Positions 9,608 to 19,945 of a stretch of DNA of 46,345 bases are shown piece after piece. The notes under the pieces are model-generated. The model made no database searches. It was not told the DNA's origin and saw only the letters and a list, made by a program, of their open reading frames with translations. The stretch spans positions 1-46,345 of the forward strand of contig JAUXWH010000011.1 in assembly GCA_030681365.1 (NCBI GenBank), in the 5' to 3' direction. Within the stretch, counting starts at the first letter, position 1. The number at the start of each line of letters is the position of its first letter. The position numbers were made by a program, and so were the translations under genes. This DNA comes from Bradyrhizobium sp. (GTDB lineage: Bacteria; Pseudomonadota; Alphaproteobacteria; Rhizobiales; Xanthobacteraceae).

Positions 9608-9649
9608 CTCCCCTCCCACCACGCGCAAGAGCGCGTGGTGGGAGGGGAG
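9608..9649. repeat. Perfect 19-bp-arm palindrome with 4-base loop (pyrimidine/purine hairpin repeat)
   Basis: Left arm 9608-9626, loop aaga, right arm 9631-9649; the arms are exact complements and contain ccacgcgc flanked by a C/T-rich run. A degenerate copy of the same design is at 33804-33855, and shorter relatives are at 14139-14172 and 31261-31316. It lies upstream of the dioxygenase gene and downstream of the unknown gene 9741-10400, so it could also terminate or process that transcript. Confidence 0.9.
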
Positions 9650-9740
9650 TTAGAGCATTGGCAACGCGACGCTAGTACGAATCAAATGGTGACGAAAGTG
9701 ACACACGTCGCTCGCATCAAGCCGTCAACGCCGCACGCTA

Positions 9741-10400
9741 TCACCCCTCGGCGATGCGCTTATCCAGCGCGAAGATGCCTTGATAGATCTCGGGATCGCT
9801 GACATCGCCAAGCACCTCCGGCGCCATTTCGGCGGCGCGGCGCAGCGCAACCCGGAGCGATGCCTGGTCGAGCGCCTCGATCAGCAGCAGCCCGGCAAAT
9901 ACGCCTTCGTCCTTCCGCATTCCTTTTTCGACCGTCGGCACCGAGGTCCTGGCGATATCGGTGGCGCCGATCTGCACCGCGGCGATGCCATCGAGTGCGG
10001 CAATATCATCGGCCAGACGCTTCGGTGATTCCGGCAGACGTTCGAGACGCAGTGCGACGATAGTGGACCCCTCGCCTCGCCCGGCCCGGGCGACCACCGC
10101 GCCGCCGCCGCGCATGAAGTTGCCGAGTTGCGGCATGATGCGCTGCGACCACGGCGTCGGCGCGTTGAGCCGTGCGAGATAGGCCGGCCCGTCGAGAACC
10201 TCGGGCGTCTGCAATTCGTAGAGAATGAAGAAGCGCTCGATGTCGGCCCTGATAGCGCGGAACACGCGATTGGCGAGGAACCCCTCGGTGGTCACCCGCT
10301 CCGTGGTGTGCTCGCGCGTCAGCCAGTGCCGATAGTCGGTCAGGTTGGGCCGCTCGACATCGCTCCAGATCGCCAGAAATCCCGCTCCGCGCATCGTCAT
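9741..10400 (-). CDS. Conserved protein of unknown function, possibly a two-domain alpha+beta-barrel (ferredoxin-like) protein
   Basis: A 219-residue soluble protein with no signal peptide. I do not recognise a named function. The N-terminal half (FLAIWSDV, HWLTREHTTERV, FFILYELQTPEVLDGPAYL, LNAPTPWSQRIMP) resembles small dimeric alpha-beta-barrel proteins that often accompany catabolic genes. The C-terminal half could be a second such domain (IVALRLERLPE, VQIGATDIART, GLLLIEALDQ). No catalytic signature is obvious. It lies between the dioxygenase and dehydroquinase-like genes on the same strand, which suggests a role in the same pathway, for example a decarboxylase, isomerase or substrate-handling step. 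Confidence 0.7.
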   Translation of the reverse strand: MTMRGAGFLAIWSDVERPNLTDYRHWLTREHTTERVTTEGFLANRVFRAIRADIERFFILYELQTPEVLDGPAYLARLNAPTPWSQRIMPQLGNFMRGGGAVVARAGRGEGSTIVALRLERLPESPKRLADDIAALDGIAAVQIGATDIARTSVPTVEKGMRKDEGVFAGLLLIEALDQASLRVALRRAAEMAPEVLGDVSDPEIYQGIFALDKRIAEG

Positions 10401-10419
10401 TCCTCCCAGGTCTTTGATG

Positions 10420-10908
10420 TCAAGTTTTCGCCCGCAGGCCGTGCAGCGACGCCGGAATCCTGTCCGGCAGTTGTCCGAGCTTTTGCACAGCGGCCAGCAT
10501 CGCGGCGATGTAGCCGTAAGGGCCGAGGCCGCAGATCACGGCGGTGGAAGCGCTCGAGGTGATCGAATGCCGGTGCAGCTCGTCGCGGGCGTGAATGTTC
10601 GAGATGTGGACCTCGATCGTCGGCCCTTCGAATATCTTCAGCGCGTCGATCAACGCGATCGAGGTGAACGAATAGGCGGCCGGGTTCATGATGATGGCGT
10701 CGGCGTTGCCGTGCGCCGACTGGATCAGATTGACGAGTTCGCCCTCGAGATTGGATTGGTGAAACGAGATCGTGATGCCGAGGGTGGCGGCGAGCTGCTG
10801 GCAGCTCGCCTCGATCTCATCGAGCGTGGTCGAGCCATAGATGTGGGGTTCCCGGATGCCGAGGAAATTCAGGTTCGGTCCGTTCAGGATCATGATTTTC
10901 GCGGCCAT
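10420..10908 (-). CDS. Type II 3-dehydroquinate dehydratase homologue with altered active site
   Basis: A 162-residue protein of the AroQ type II dehydroquinase family (dodecameric flavodoxin-like fold). Its numbering lines up with the M. tuberculosis enzyme: Arg19, Tyr24 (IYG), Asn75 (NPAAYS), His101 (EVHISN) and Arg108 are kept. However, the usual His81 of the THTS/SHTS motif is Phe81 (SFTS), and the usual Arg112 of EFRRHS is His112 (ELHRHS). Both positions contact substrate in characterised enzymes. The fold and catalytic tyrosine are therefore present, but substrate preference may have shifted. In this cluster it is more likely a catabolic or repurposed lyase than the biosynthetic shikimate enzyme. 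The start has a GGAGGGGG ribosome binding site. Confidence 0.85.
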   Translation of the reverse strand: MAAKIMILNGPNLNFLGIREPHIYGSTTLDEIEASCQQLAATLGITISFHQSNLEGELVNLIQSAHGNADAIIMNPAAYSFTSIALIDALKIFEGPTIEVHISNIHARDELHRHSITSSASTAVICGLGPYGYIAAMLAAVQKLGQLPDRIPASLHGLRAKT

Positions 10909-10989
10909 TGTCGCCCCCTCCGCTGTATGAATTCGTTTCGGTCCCGCCGAACCCGTTTCTGGCGTCGAACAGAACCACGAGTTGGGCGA

Positions 10990-12717
10990 TCATGAAAGGC
11001 CGGACGCCTCCGCGGCAAGCATCCCGGTCGCGTCCGACGCCGCGAGATAGGCGAAGGCGAGCGCCGGCCCGAGCGTGATCCCGGGGCCGGGATAGGTGCC
11101 GCCCATGATCGACTGCATGTCGTTGCCGCAGGCGTAGAGCCCTGATATCGGCCGGTTGCTCGAATCCAGCACCCGCGCCGTTTCATCCGTGATCAGCCCC
11201 GCCGACGTACCGATGTCGGATGGATAAAGCCGAAGCGCATAGAACGGCGCGGTCGCGATCGGGCCGAGATTCGGATTCGCGCCGCCGGCGGACGCATCGC
11301 CATTGTGGTTCTGATAGACCGTGCCGCCGCGGCCGAATTCGGGATCGTGACCGGTTCGCGCGTAATCATTCATCCTGTCGACCGTCTCGCGCAGACCGCC
11401 GGGGTCGATCTTCAATCCTTGCGCCAGCTGCTCGATGGTGTCGGCGCCGGTCAGATATCCATCCGCCAGGGCGGCGCGCATGCCCCAGCCGCCGGGGCGC
11501 ACCATGCCGAGACCGTATTTCCGCAGCGCGACCGCATCGGCGATGAGAAACGCTGGGATCGCCGAGTTGCCGTTCGCCAGCATCTCCAGCGCAAACTGAT
11601 GGTAGGAGATCGCCTCGTTGACAAAACGGTGACCGTTGCTGTCGACGACCAGCGTTCCCGGCTTGCCGCGGTCGAGCACGAAGTGCGGAAACACCGCCCG
11701 GGAGCCGTCGCGCCGGCGCCGGATCGAGGCCGGAGCCCAGAAGGCGGCGCTGAGATCCCTGTCGCTGATACAGGCGCCGACTTCGATCGCCCTGTCCTGC
11801 GCGTCACCGCTCGCACCGGGCGCGACGCAGGACCACTCCGCATCGGTGCCCAGCGCAGCAAGACGCCGCCGGGCGTGACGGTTGAACCCGCCGCCCGCCA
11901 GAATGAGTCCTCCTCGGATGCCGATGTCGCGCGAGACACCCCCGGAAATCAGAACCGCTGAAGTCACGCGGCCGCGCTCATCCCGGACGATTTTCTCGAG
12001 CGAGGTGTCCGTCAGAATATCCACGCCGCGGCGGAGCAATGAATACAGCAGACGGCCGACCAGCGCGTTGCCCATCACCAGCCGGGTTCCCCTCGCATGG
12101 CGCAGCCGGTCACGCCCATACCGCGCCAGCAGTTTCGCGGCATGCAGCAGCGATTTCGCCGACCTCGTGGCGGATAGCAAATGACCGATGTCGATTCGGT
12201 CGACCATCATGCCGCCGAGCAGCGTGAACTCCGGGATCGGAGGCCGAACCAGACGGAGCGCATCGCCCAGCAACCGCCCGTCGAACGGCAGCGGCTCCAG
12301 CGCACGCCCGGCCACAACGGCGCCCTCCAGTTCCGAGCGATAGTCTGGATGGCGCGGATAGGCGCGCAGCTTTACCTCGGAATGAGTTTCCAGCACGTCG
12401 ACCGCGGCAGGGCCGGCCTTCAGGAAGGCCGCGCGCAAAGCGGCGTCCGCCCGGTTGCCGATGATGTGCTGCAGATATCGCTCGGCATTATCGGCGCTGT
12501 CGGCCGTGGCGACTTCAGATGCATGCCGCGTATTCGGGATCCAGACCGAGCCTGCCGACAGCGCCGAGGTGCCACCGACAAATTTCGTCTTCTCCACCAG
12601 CAATGTCCGGGCGCCGCGGACGGCGGCAAACAGCGCGGCGGACAGGCCGGCGGCTCCGGCGCCGATTACGACGACGTCGTAATGGGAGGGAACGCCGCGC
12701 AAGTCAGGATGATGCAC
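10990..12717 (-). CDS. FAD-dependent dehydrogenase, 3-ketosteroid-delta1-dehydrogenase-like
   Basis: A flavoprotein of about 575 residues in the FAD_binding_2 (fumarate reductase/KstD) superfamily. The N-terminal dinucleotide motif is VVVIGAGAAGLSAAL, followed by FVGGTSALSAGSVWIPN. The C terminus has PFYALRLYPSDIGT, GLYACGND and TYPGPGITLGPALAFAYLAA, as in KstD; a tyrosine in GHRFVNEAISYHQF matches a catalytic position. KstD relatives desaturate ring ketones, and some aromatise oxocyclohexanecarboxylates. The physiological substrate here is unknown; its position next to the AroQ-like gene suggests a small alicyclic ring. The start chosen is the GTG at 12715-12717, which has GGAGGAGG seven bases upstream; the ATG at 12736-12738 lies inside a repeat arm and upstream of that ribosome binding site. 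Confidence 0.85.
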   Translation of the reverse strand: MHHPDLRGVPSHYDVVVIGAGAAGLSAALFAAVRGARTLLVEKTKFVGGTSALSAGSVWIPNTRHASEVATADSADNAERYLQHIIGNRADAALRAAFLKAGPAAVDVLETHSEVKLRAYPRHPDYRSELEGAVVAGRALEPLPFDGRLLGDALRLVRPPIPEFTLLGGMMVDRIDIGHLLSATRSAKSLLHAAKLLARYGRDRLRHARGTRLVMGNALVGRLLYSLLRRGVDILTDTSLEKIVRDERGRVTSAVLISGGVSRDIGIRGGLILAGGGFNRHARRRLAALGTDAEWSCVAPGASGDAQDRAIEVGACISDRDLSAAFWAPASIRRRRDGSRAVFPHFVLDRGKPGTLVVDSNGHRFVNEAISYHQFALEMLANGNSAIPAFLIADAVALRKYGLGMVRPGGWGMRAALADGYLTGADTIEQLAQGLKIDPGGLRETVDRMNDYARTGHDPEFGRGGTVYQNHNGDASAGGANPNLGPIATAPFYALRLYPSDIGTSAGLITDETARVLDSSNRPISGLYACGNDMQSIMGGTYPGPGITLGPALAFAYLAASDATGMLAAEASGLS

Positions 12718-12733
12718 GGGCGTTCCTCCTCCC

Positions 12734-12836
12734 GTCATTCCGGGGCGATGCGGAGCATCGAACCTCAGCTGCGCAATTGCGCACCGGGGAATCTCGAGAT
12801 TCCGGGTCTGGTGCTAACGCACCATCCCGGAATGAC
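12734..12836. repeat. Composite palindromic intergenic repeat (~103 bp) between thiolase and flavoprotein genes
   Basis: Outer arms GTCATTCCGG (12734-12743) and CCGGAATGAC (12827-12836) enclose further palindromes: gatgc/gcatc, gcgcaattgcgc, ggaatctcgagattcc and ggtgc/gcacc. This nested multi-hairpin form is typical of a repeat widespread between genes in Bradyrhizobium and relatives. It fills almost the whole gap, ending a few bases from the thiolase stop and close to the ribosome binding site of the flavoprotein gene. Confidence 0.85.
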
Positions 12837-12840
12837 GATT

Positions 12841-14049
<1,209 letters not shown>

Positions 14050-14138
14050 TGAATCTCTCCCTGAATGCCGCGTTTTCGGCTACCCGGCCCGAATTGATGG
14101 CGAGTTTTAGGAGCGGGCGCACGGCAGGTCAATTGAGG

Positions 14139-14172
14139 GCGCCCTCCCCCGCAAGCGGGAGAGGGAGAAGAG
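14139..14172. repeat. Short C/T-rich hairpin repeat upstream of mutS
   Basis: Arms ccctcccccgc and gcgggagaggg around an aa loop form a hairpin in the divergent thiolase-mutS gap. It belongs to the same pyrimidine/purine hairpin type as 9608-9649 and 31261-31316. The rest of the 206-base gap shows no other clear feature. Confidence 0.65.
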
Positions 14173-14255
14173 GCAGCGGAGCAGACGTGGAAAACGCGTA
14201 TTACAGCGGCAAACCAATAGGATCGGCCGGCAAAATTTTGTAGGTTGCGGCCCGC

Positions 14256-16985
14256 ATGACGATCCAGCAATCCATCCCTGTTCCGGCCGAATCCGCACCA
14301 TCAGCGGAGGACACCACGCGCGTGTCGCCGATGATGGAACAGTTCCTGGAGATCAAGGCCGCCCATCCCGGGCTGCTGCTGTTCTACCGGATGGGCGATT
14401 TCTACGAATTGTTCTTCGAAGATGCCGAGATCGCCTCCCGCGCGCTCGGCATCGTGCTGACCAAGCGCGGCAGGCACCAGGGCGCTGACATCGCGATGTG
14501 CGGCGTGCCGGTGGAACGTTCCGAGGATTATCTGCACCGCCTGATCGCGCTCGGTCATCGCGTCGCGGTCTGCGAGCAACTGGAGAACCCGGCCGAGGCG
14601 CGCAAACGCGGCAACAAGAGCGTGGTCCGCCGCGGCGTGGTGCGGCTGGTGACGCCGGGCACGCTGACCGAAGACACGCTGCTGGACGCCAGGGCCAACA
14701 ACTATCTGCTGGCGATCGCGCGGACGCGCGGATCGGCCGGGACCGACCGCATTGGCCTCGCCTGGATCGACATTTCCACCGCCGAATTCAGCGTCACTGA
14801 ATGCACGGCCGGCGAACTCGCGGCCACGCTGGCGCGGATCAACCCCAACGAGGTCATCGTCACCGACGCGCTGTATGGCGATTCCGAGTTGGGCCCAACC
14901 TTGCGCGAATTGCCGGCGGTGACGCCGCTGACCCGCGACGTCTTCGACAGCGCCACTGCGGAACGGCGGCTGTGCGATTATTTCGCCGTCGCCACCATGG
15001 ACGGCCTCAGCGCGATGTCGCGGCTGGAAGCCACGGCTGCCGCCGCCGCCGTCACCTATATCGACCGCACCCAGGTCGGAAAGCGCCCGCCGCTGTCGCC
15101 GCCGTCGCGCGAGGCCACCGGCACCACCATGGCGATCGACCCCGCCACCCGCGCCAATCTCGAGCTGACGCGGACACTGGCGGGCGAGCGGCGCGGCTCG
15201 CTGCTCGACGCCATCGACTGCACCGTGACCCCCGCCGGGTCGCGGCTATTGGCGCAGCGGCTGGCAGCCCCCCTCACCGACAGCGCGGCGATCGCGCGGC
15301 GGCTCGATGCCATCACCGTCTTCGTCGCCGACAGTGCCGCGCGCGACGACCTCAGAACCACGCTGCGATCGGCGCCCGACATGTCGCGCGCGCTGGCGCG
15401 GTTGTCGGTCGGACGCGGCGGTCCGCGCGATCTCGCTGCCCTGCGCGACGGCATCCTGGCCGCCGATGCGGCACTGGCGCGGCTCGGGCAACTCGAAGCA
15501 CCGCCGCCGGAAATCGCCGCCATCATGGCGGCGCTGCGCCGCCCGTCGCGCGAGTTGGCGCGCGACTTCGCGCGCGCGCTGGCGGAGCAACTGCCGCTGA
15601 TCAAACGCGACGGCGGCTTCGTGCGCGAAGGCTATGAGGCCGCCCTCGACGAGACCCGCAATCTGCGCGACGCCTCGCGTCTCGTCGTCGCCGCGATGCA
15701 GGCGCGCTACGCCGATGATACCGGCGTCAAGGGCTTGAAGATCCGGCACAACAATGTGCTCGGCTATTTCGTCGAGGTCACCGCGCAGCACGGCGACAAA
15801 TTGATGTCGCCGCCGCTCAATGCGACCTTCATTCATCGCCAGACGCTGGCCGGGCAAACGCGCTTCACCACCTCCGAGCTCGGCGAGATCGAAGCCAAGA
15901 TTGCCAACGCCGGCGAGCGCGCGCTCGGGCTGGAGCTGGAGATTTTCGAGCGGCTATCCGCGATGGTGATGGAAGCCAGCGACGATCTGCGCGCCGCCGC
16001 GCATGCCTTTGCGCTGCTCGATGTCGCGACCGCATTGGCAAAACTCGCGGTCGACGACAATTACGTGCGGCCCGAGGTCGATGGCTCGCTCGGCTTTGCA
16101 ATCGAGGGCGGCCGGCATCCCGTGGTCGAGCAGGCGCTGAAGCGCGACGGCCAGCCTTTCATCGCCAATGCCTGCGATCTTTCCCCCGGTCCCGCTCAGA
16201 AATCGGGTCAGATCTGGCTGATCACCGGCCCCAATATGGCAGGCAAATCGACCTTCCTGCGCCAGAACGCGCTGATTGCCCTGCTGGCGCAGACCGGCAG
16301 TTTTGTGCCGGCCACCCGCGCCCGCATCGGCATCGTCGACCGGCTGTTCTCCCGGGTCGGCGCCGCCGACGATCTGGCGCGCGGCCGCTCCACCTTCATG
16401 GTGGAGATGGTGGAGACCGCGGTCATTCTCAATCAGGCCAGCGAACGCTCGCTGGTGATCCTGGACGAGATCGGCCGCGGCACCGCGACGTTCGACGGCC
16501 TGTCGATCGCCTGGGCGGCGATCGAGCATCTGCACGAGGCCAACCGCTGCCGCGCGCTGTTTGCCACGCATTATCATGAACTCACCGCGCTCTCGGCCAA
16601 ACTGCCGCGGCTGTTCAACGCCACCGTGCGGGTCAAGGAGTGGCAGGGCGACGTCGTGTTCCTGCACGAGGTGCTGCCGGGCTCGGCCGACCGCTCCTAC
16701 GGCATCCAGGTGGCGAAGCTCGCCGGCCTTCCGGCGCCTGTCATCGCGCGCGCCAAATCGGTGCTGGCCAAGCTCGAGGCACAGGACCGCGGCCAGGCCG
16801 CCCGTGTGCTGGTCGACGACCTGCCGCTGTTCGCCGTTCCCTCGCGCGCCGCCGCCGAACCGGCGCCGCCAAGCGAGGCCGAGCAACTGATCGAAGCGGT
16901 GAAGGCATTGCATCCCGACGAGATGTCGCCGCGCGAAGCGCTGGAGGCGCTGTATGCGCTGAAGGCGAAGCTGCCGAGGCAGTAA
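14256..16985 (+). CDS. mutS: DNA mismatch repair protein MutS
   Basis: Recognises base mismatches and small loops and, with MutL, starts their repair. The 909-residue protein is full length. The mismatch-binding Phe-x-Glu motif is in [12 protein letters not shown] near residue 45; the connector, lever and clamp domains follow. The C-terminal ATPase has Walker [10 protein letters not shown], Walker [12 protein letters not shown] and the [10 protein letters not shown] and ATHYHEL segments, and a short helical tail ends with KAKLPRQ. It is a lone core gene, transcribed away from the catabolic block. The start at 14256 has only a weak ribosome binding site (GTAGGTTG); a downstream ATG pair near residue 25 is possible. 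Confidence 0.97.
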   Translation: MTIQQSIPVPAESAPSAEDTTRVSPMMEQFLEIKAAHPGLLLFYRMGDFYELFFEDAEIASRALGIVLTKRGRHQGADIAMCGVPVERSEDYLHRLIALGHRVAVCEQLENPAEARKRGNKSVVRRGVVRLVTPGTLTEDTLLDARANNYLLAIARTRGSAGTDRIGLAWIDISTAEFSVTECTAGELAATLARINPNEVIVTDALYGDSELGPTLRELPAVTPLTRDVFDSATAERRLCDYFAVATMDGLSAMSRLEATAAAAAVTYIDRTQVGKRPPLSPPSREATGTTMAIDPATRANLELTRTLAGERRGSLLDAIDCTVTPAGSRLLAQRLAAPLTDSAAIARRLDAITVFVADSAARDDLRTTLRSAPDMSRALARLSVGRGGPRDLAALRDGILAADAALARLGQLEAPPPEIAAIMAALRRPSRELARDFARALAEQLPLIKRDGGFVREGYEAALDETRNLRDASRLVVAAMQARYADDTGVKGLKIRHNNVLGYFVEVTAQHGDKLMSPPLNATFIHRQTLAGQTRFTTSELGEIEAKIANAGERALGLELEIFERLSAMVMEASDDLRAAAHAFALLDVATALAKLAVDDNYVRPEVDGSLGFAIEGGRHPVVEQALKRDGQPFIANACDLSPGPAQKSGQIWLITGPNMAGKSTFLRQNALIALLAQTGSFVPATRARIGIVDRLFSRVGAADDLARGRSTFMVEMVETAVILNQASERSLVILDEIGRGTATFDGLSIAWAAIEHLHEANRCRALFATHYHELTALSAKLPRLFNATVRVKEWQGDVVFLHEVLPGSADRSYGIQVAKLAGLPAPVIARAKSVLAKLEAQDRGQAARVLVDDLPLFAVPSRAAAEPAPPSEAEQLIEAVKALHPDEMSPREALEALYALKAKLPRQ

Positions 16986-16987
16986 CC

Positions 16988-17118
16988 GCTCCTCATCCTG
17001 AGGAGCCGCGCGCGCTTCCGCGCGGCGTCTCGAAGGATGGCGACAGGCGATGTGCCCGATGGTTCGAGACGCACGCCGGCAGCGCAAGGGCGCTGCCAAC
17101 GTGCTCCTCACCATGAGG
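16988..17118. repeat. Multi-hairpin palindromic repeat directly after mutS
   Basis: The element begins two bases after the mutS stop. It contains CTCCTCA/TGAGGAG, CCGCGCG/CGCGCGG, the long-range pair CGTCTCGAA (about 17026) and TTCGAGACG (about 17072), GGCAGCGC/GCGCTGCC and CCTCA/TGAGG. This is another common repeat of this bacterial group. It may act as the mutS terminator, since it lies between convergent genes. Confidence 0.8.
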
Positions 17119-17147
17119 GAGGCGGGCGTGCCACCGCAACATGGACC

Positions 17148-17858
17148 TCAGCGACCGGCGAACGGCTGGATCAGCTTCAGCGTGGCGGCCAGGCGGATGC
17201 TGCGCTTGCCGGCCAGCGCGGTCGCTTCCATTTCGGCGCCGCCGGCGGCGCAGCGGCCGGAAAAGCCGATGCCCACCTCGTAGCCGCCGAACAGCGGATG
17301 CTCGCTCTTGGCCGGGGTGTGTTCCTGATTGACGAACTCGCCCTTCCAGCGGCCATTCGCCGACGAGTAGGCGCCGAGATAATAGAAGAAGGCGTCGCCG
17401 CCGAGAATGCGGCCGTCATGCAGCAGCATCACGCCGGTATGGCCGCCGGCGATGCCGTCCAGCATCCTTATGTCGATCGAGTAGAGTCCGCTGACGATAC
17501 CGCCGTCGCCGACCGTACCGGGGGGCGGAACGTCCTCATTGCCGAGCGGCGTCATGAGCGCGCGAAACACCGAGCCGACGTCCTCTATTACCTCACCCGC
17601 GAAGCGATAAAGTTGACCTTCCGCCGTGCCGCGCATGCGGATGGTGACCCGGTCGGAACTAACCAGCGAGCGGTGGTGCGGCGACTCGCTGTGGCGCCGG
17701 GTCCTGAGCCTGGCAATGATCTCGCCGCCCACATCCTGGTAGCTGCCGAAATGGGCGAATGCGGTATTGCCGTCAAGCATCTCGCCGGCATGGGCGTACA
17801 GCACGCTGCGGCCAGAGCCGCTGTTGATGTCGTATTCGACCTTGTACAACCCCTCCAC
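17148..17858 (-). CDS. Protein with two GrlR-like domains
   Basis: A 236-residue protein of unknown function. Two copies of a GrlR-type beta-barrel motif are visible: one near residues 3-56 (GLYKVEYD ... GSYQDVGG) and a better conserved one near residues 124-181 (GLYSIDIRMLDG ... GGDAFFYYLGAYSS ... FVNQEHT). GrlR in enteric pathogens is a small negative regulator that sequesters the activator GrlA; rhizobial relatives are mostly single-domain and uncharacterised. There is no grlA homologue or secretion system nearby. The start is a GTG at 17856-17858 that places the first domain at the very N terminus. A binding or sensing role is an inference only. Confidence 0.75.
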   Translation of the reverse strand: MEGLYKVEYDINSGSGRSVLYAHAGEMLDGNTAFAHFGSYQDVGGEIIARLRTRRHSESPHHRSLVSSDRVTIRMRGTAEGQLYRFAGEVIEDVGSVFRALMTPLGNEDVPPPGTVGDGGIVSGLYSIDIRMLDGIAGGHTGVMLLHDGRILGGDAFFYYLGAYSSANGRWKGEFVNQEHTPAKSEHPLFGGYEVGIGFSGRCAAGGAEMEATALAGKRSIRLAATLKLIQPFAGR

Positions 17859-17981
17859 AGCGCGCCCCGGTTTGTCCCGCCGCCAATCTAGCGGGTCTCC
17901 CGGAAGGGGTAACCATCAATCTTGCGGCGCGGCATCAAAAATGCCGGACGTCGCGGCGGAAATCAGCGCGGTCCTCGCGCC

Positions 17982-19760
17982 TCAGCGGCGATAGCGCTCG
18001 CCGCGCGCATAGGCCGTGCGATTTTCCTGCGGCGGGCGGCTCGCCAGGCTGGCGCGCGCCTCGCTGGCAGCGGATATCGACGGCCGCAGTTCTTCCAGGA
18101 AGATCGGCCGCGAGAAGTAGTATCCCTGCGCATAACGGATCTTGGTGGCGGCCTGCAGGTAGGCGAGTTCCTCGAACGTTTCGATGCCCTCGGCGATCAC
18201 GGTCATGCCGAGCGCCTCGCTCAGCGATTCGATCGCCCGCAGGATGCCCTGGCTGCGCGGGCGCTTGTGTATGTCGGTGATGAAGGAGCGGTCGATCTTG
18301 ATTTCGTCCGCGGTGATATCGGCCAGCGCCGACAAGGACGAATAGCCGGTGCCGAAATCGTCGATCGATATCCGCACCCCCAGTTTCCGGAAGATCGGCA
18401 GGATCTGGTCCTGGAAATGGGTCTTAGTGACGAAGGCGTCCTCGGTCACCTCGATCATGAAGCGCTCGGGATAGCCGGTCGCCTCCAGGGCCAGCGCGAA
18501 CGGCCGCATGAATTCCGGGTTGCAGGCCTGCTTGGCCGCGACGTTGATGCTGATGGAGGTGTCGGGACCGAATGTCTCGTTGATCAGATCGATCGACTTG
18601 ACGATTTCGACCAGCACCAGATGCGTCAGCTCGTCGATCAGTCCAAGCTCGACGGCCAGATTGACGAAGGTGCCGGGGGCCTGAATGACACCTTCATCGT
18701 CGCGCAGCCGAACCAGCGCCTCGATGCCCTTGATGTCCTGGGTCCTGATATCGACCTTGGTCTGGAAGGCGCAGCAAAAGCGCTTCTCCAGGATGGCGAG
18801 CCGCAGCGACTGCTCGACCTTCATTCGCGCCAGCGCCTCGCGCTCCATGCTGGAGTCGAAGAAGGCCGCGGAGCCCTTGCCGTCGTTCTTGACGCGGTAC
18901 ATCGCGATATCGGCGTTCTGGCGCAGCAGGTCGTAGCTGCGGCCGTGCTCCGGATAGAGGCTGATCCCGATCGATGTCGAAGCGAAGACTTCCGATCCGT
19001 CGATGAAGTAGGGGGCCTTCAGCCGTTCCAGCGTGAAGCGGATGTACTCCGCCACTTCCTGCTCGCTCTGGATCGGATTGAGCAACAGCAGGAATTCGTC
19101 ACCGCTGATCCGCGACAGCATGTCGGATTCGCGCAAGTCCATCGCGAGCCGCTTGGCGATTTCGATCAGGAGCGCATCCCCAATCGGATGGCCATAATAG
19201 TCGTTGATGTGCTTGAAGTTGTCGATGTCGAGGAATGCCAGCGCGAACCTGCCTTGTTCGCGCTGCAGAAGACTGTTGGCGCGATGCTCGATCACGCCCC
19301 GGTTCGGCAGGCCGGTCAGTTCGTCATAATAGGCCGACCGGAACAGGTGATCCTCGAGGGTCTTCTGTTCGCTGATGTCGGCGGAACTCGACAGCAACAG
19401 GTTGCGGTCCCCGATGCGAACCGGCCGGTGGGTGGTGAGAAGAACCTGTCTGGCCTGGCCGCCGTTGACGCATTCTTCCGCAACTGCGTGGCTGCCCGTG
19501 CGCAACAGCTCGATGCCGGTCTTGCGGCGATGGTCCAGCTCCTTCGAGGCCGGCGTCTCCGTTTCGCTTCCGGCTATCCCCAACTGGGCGGCGGCGGCGT
19601 CGTTCACCAGCAGGAAGCGGCCCTGCTCGTCCTGAACCGTCACGCCGGTCGGGAGCATCCTGAGGACATCCCTCAGGATGCTTAATTCGGTAGCGAGAGC
19701 GAATTCGCTATCGCCTTCGGTCGCGGCGATCCGCTGCTCGTGTTGGGTCCAGCTTTGCAT
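17982..19760 (-). CDS. PAS-GGDEF-EAL cyclic-di-GMP signalling protein
   Basis: A 592-residue soluble protein. A PAS-like sensor is at about residues 30-130, a diguanylate cyclase domain at about 140-300 and a phosphodiesterase domain at about 315-560. The cyclase motif is SGDEF (219-223), and an RxxD product-inhibition site (RESD, 210-213) lies the canonical five residues upstream. The EAL motif is intact (EALVRL, 347-349), as are the family motifs IEVTED, DDFGTGYSSL, IKIDRSF and IAEGIET. Both active sites look competent, so it may be bifunctional. No transmembrane segment was seen. It lies tail-to-tail with no operon partner. Confidence 0.93.
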   Translation of the reverse strand: MQSWTQHEQRIAATEGDSEFALATELSILRDVLRMLPTGVTVQDEQGRFLLVNDAAAAQLGIAGSETETPASKELDHRRKTGIELLRTGSHAVAEECVNGGQARQVLLTTHRPVRIGDRNLLLSSSADISEQKTLEDHLFRSAYYDELTGLPNRGVIEHRANSLLQREQGRFALAFLDIDNFKHINDYYGHPIGDALLIEIAKRLAMDLRESDMLSRISGDEFLLLLNPIQSEQEVAEYIRFTLERLKAPYFIDGSEVFASTSIGISLYPEHGRSYDLLRQNADIAMYRVKNDGKGSAAFFDSSMEREALARMKVEQSLRLAILEKRFCCAFQTKVDIRTQDIKGIEALVRLRDDEGVIQAPGTFVNLAVELGLIDELTHLVLVEIVKSIDLINETFGPDTSISINVAAKQACNPEFMRPFALALEATGYPERFMIEVTEDAFVTKTHFQDQILPIFRKLGVRISIDDFGTGYSSLSALADITADEIKIDRSFITDIHKRPRSQGILRAIESLSEALGMTVIAEGIETFEELAYLQAATKIRYAQGYYFSRPIFLEELRPSISAASEARASLASRPPQENRTAYARGERYRR

Positions 19761-19945
19761 GCCGCCGACATTGGCGGAAGCTCTTGTAGTTTTGGTTAAG
19801 TGGAACTCAAAAAGTCGGCTTCAGTTGTGCGAGTGTATGATTCAAACAGGCTCCGCCTCGATCGTCATTAACAGAACTCTAACGCGATTCCGCAATGCCG
19901 GGCGAAGGGCACGTCCGGGCGACGGGTGCACGAAAACAAGGCGCT

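Noticed and set aside
19802..19826. A second GGAAC-N16-AGTT match on the plus strand
   Set aside because: The -10 element lacks the C of CGTT, and the promoter would read antisense into the HWE kinase with no plus-strand gene nearby.
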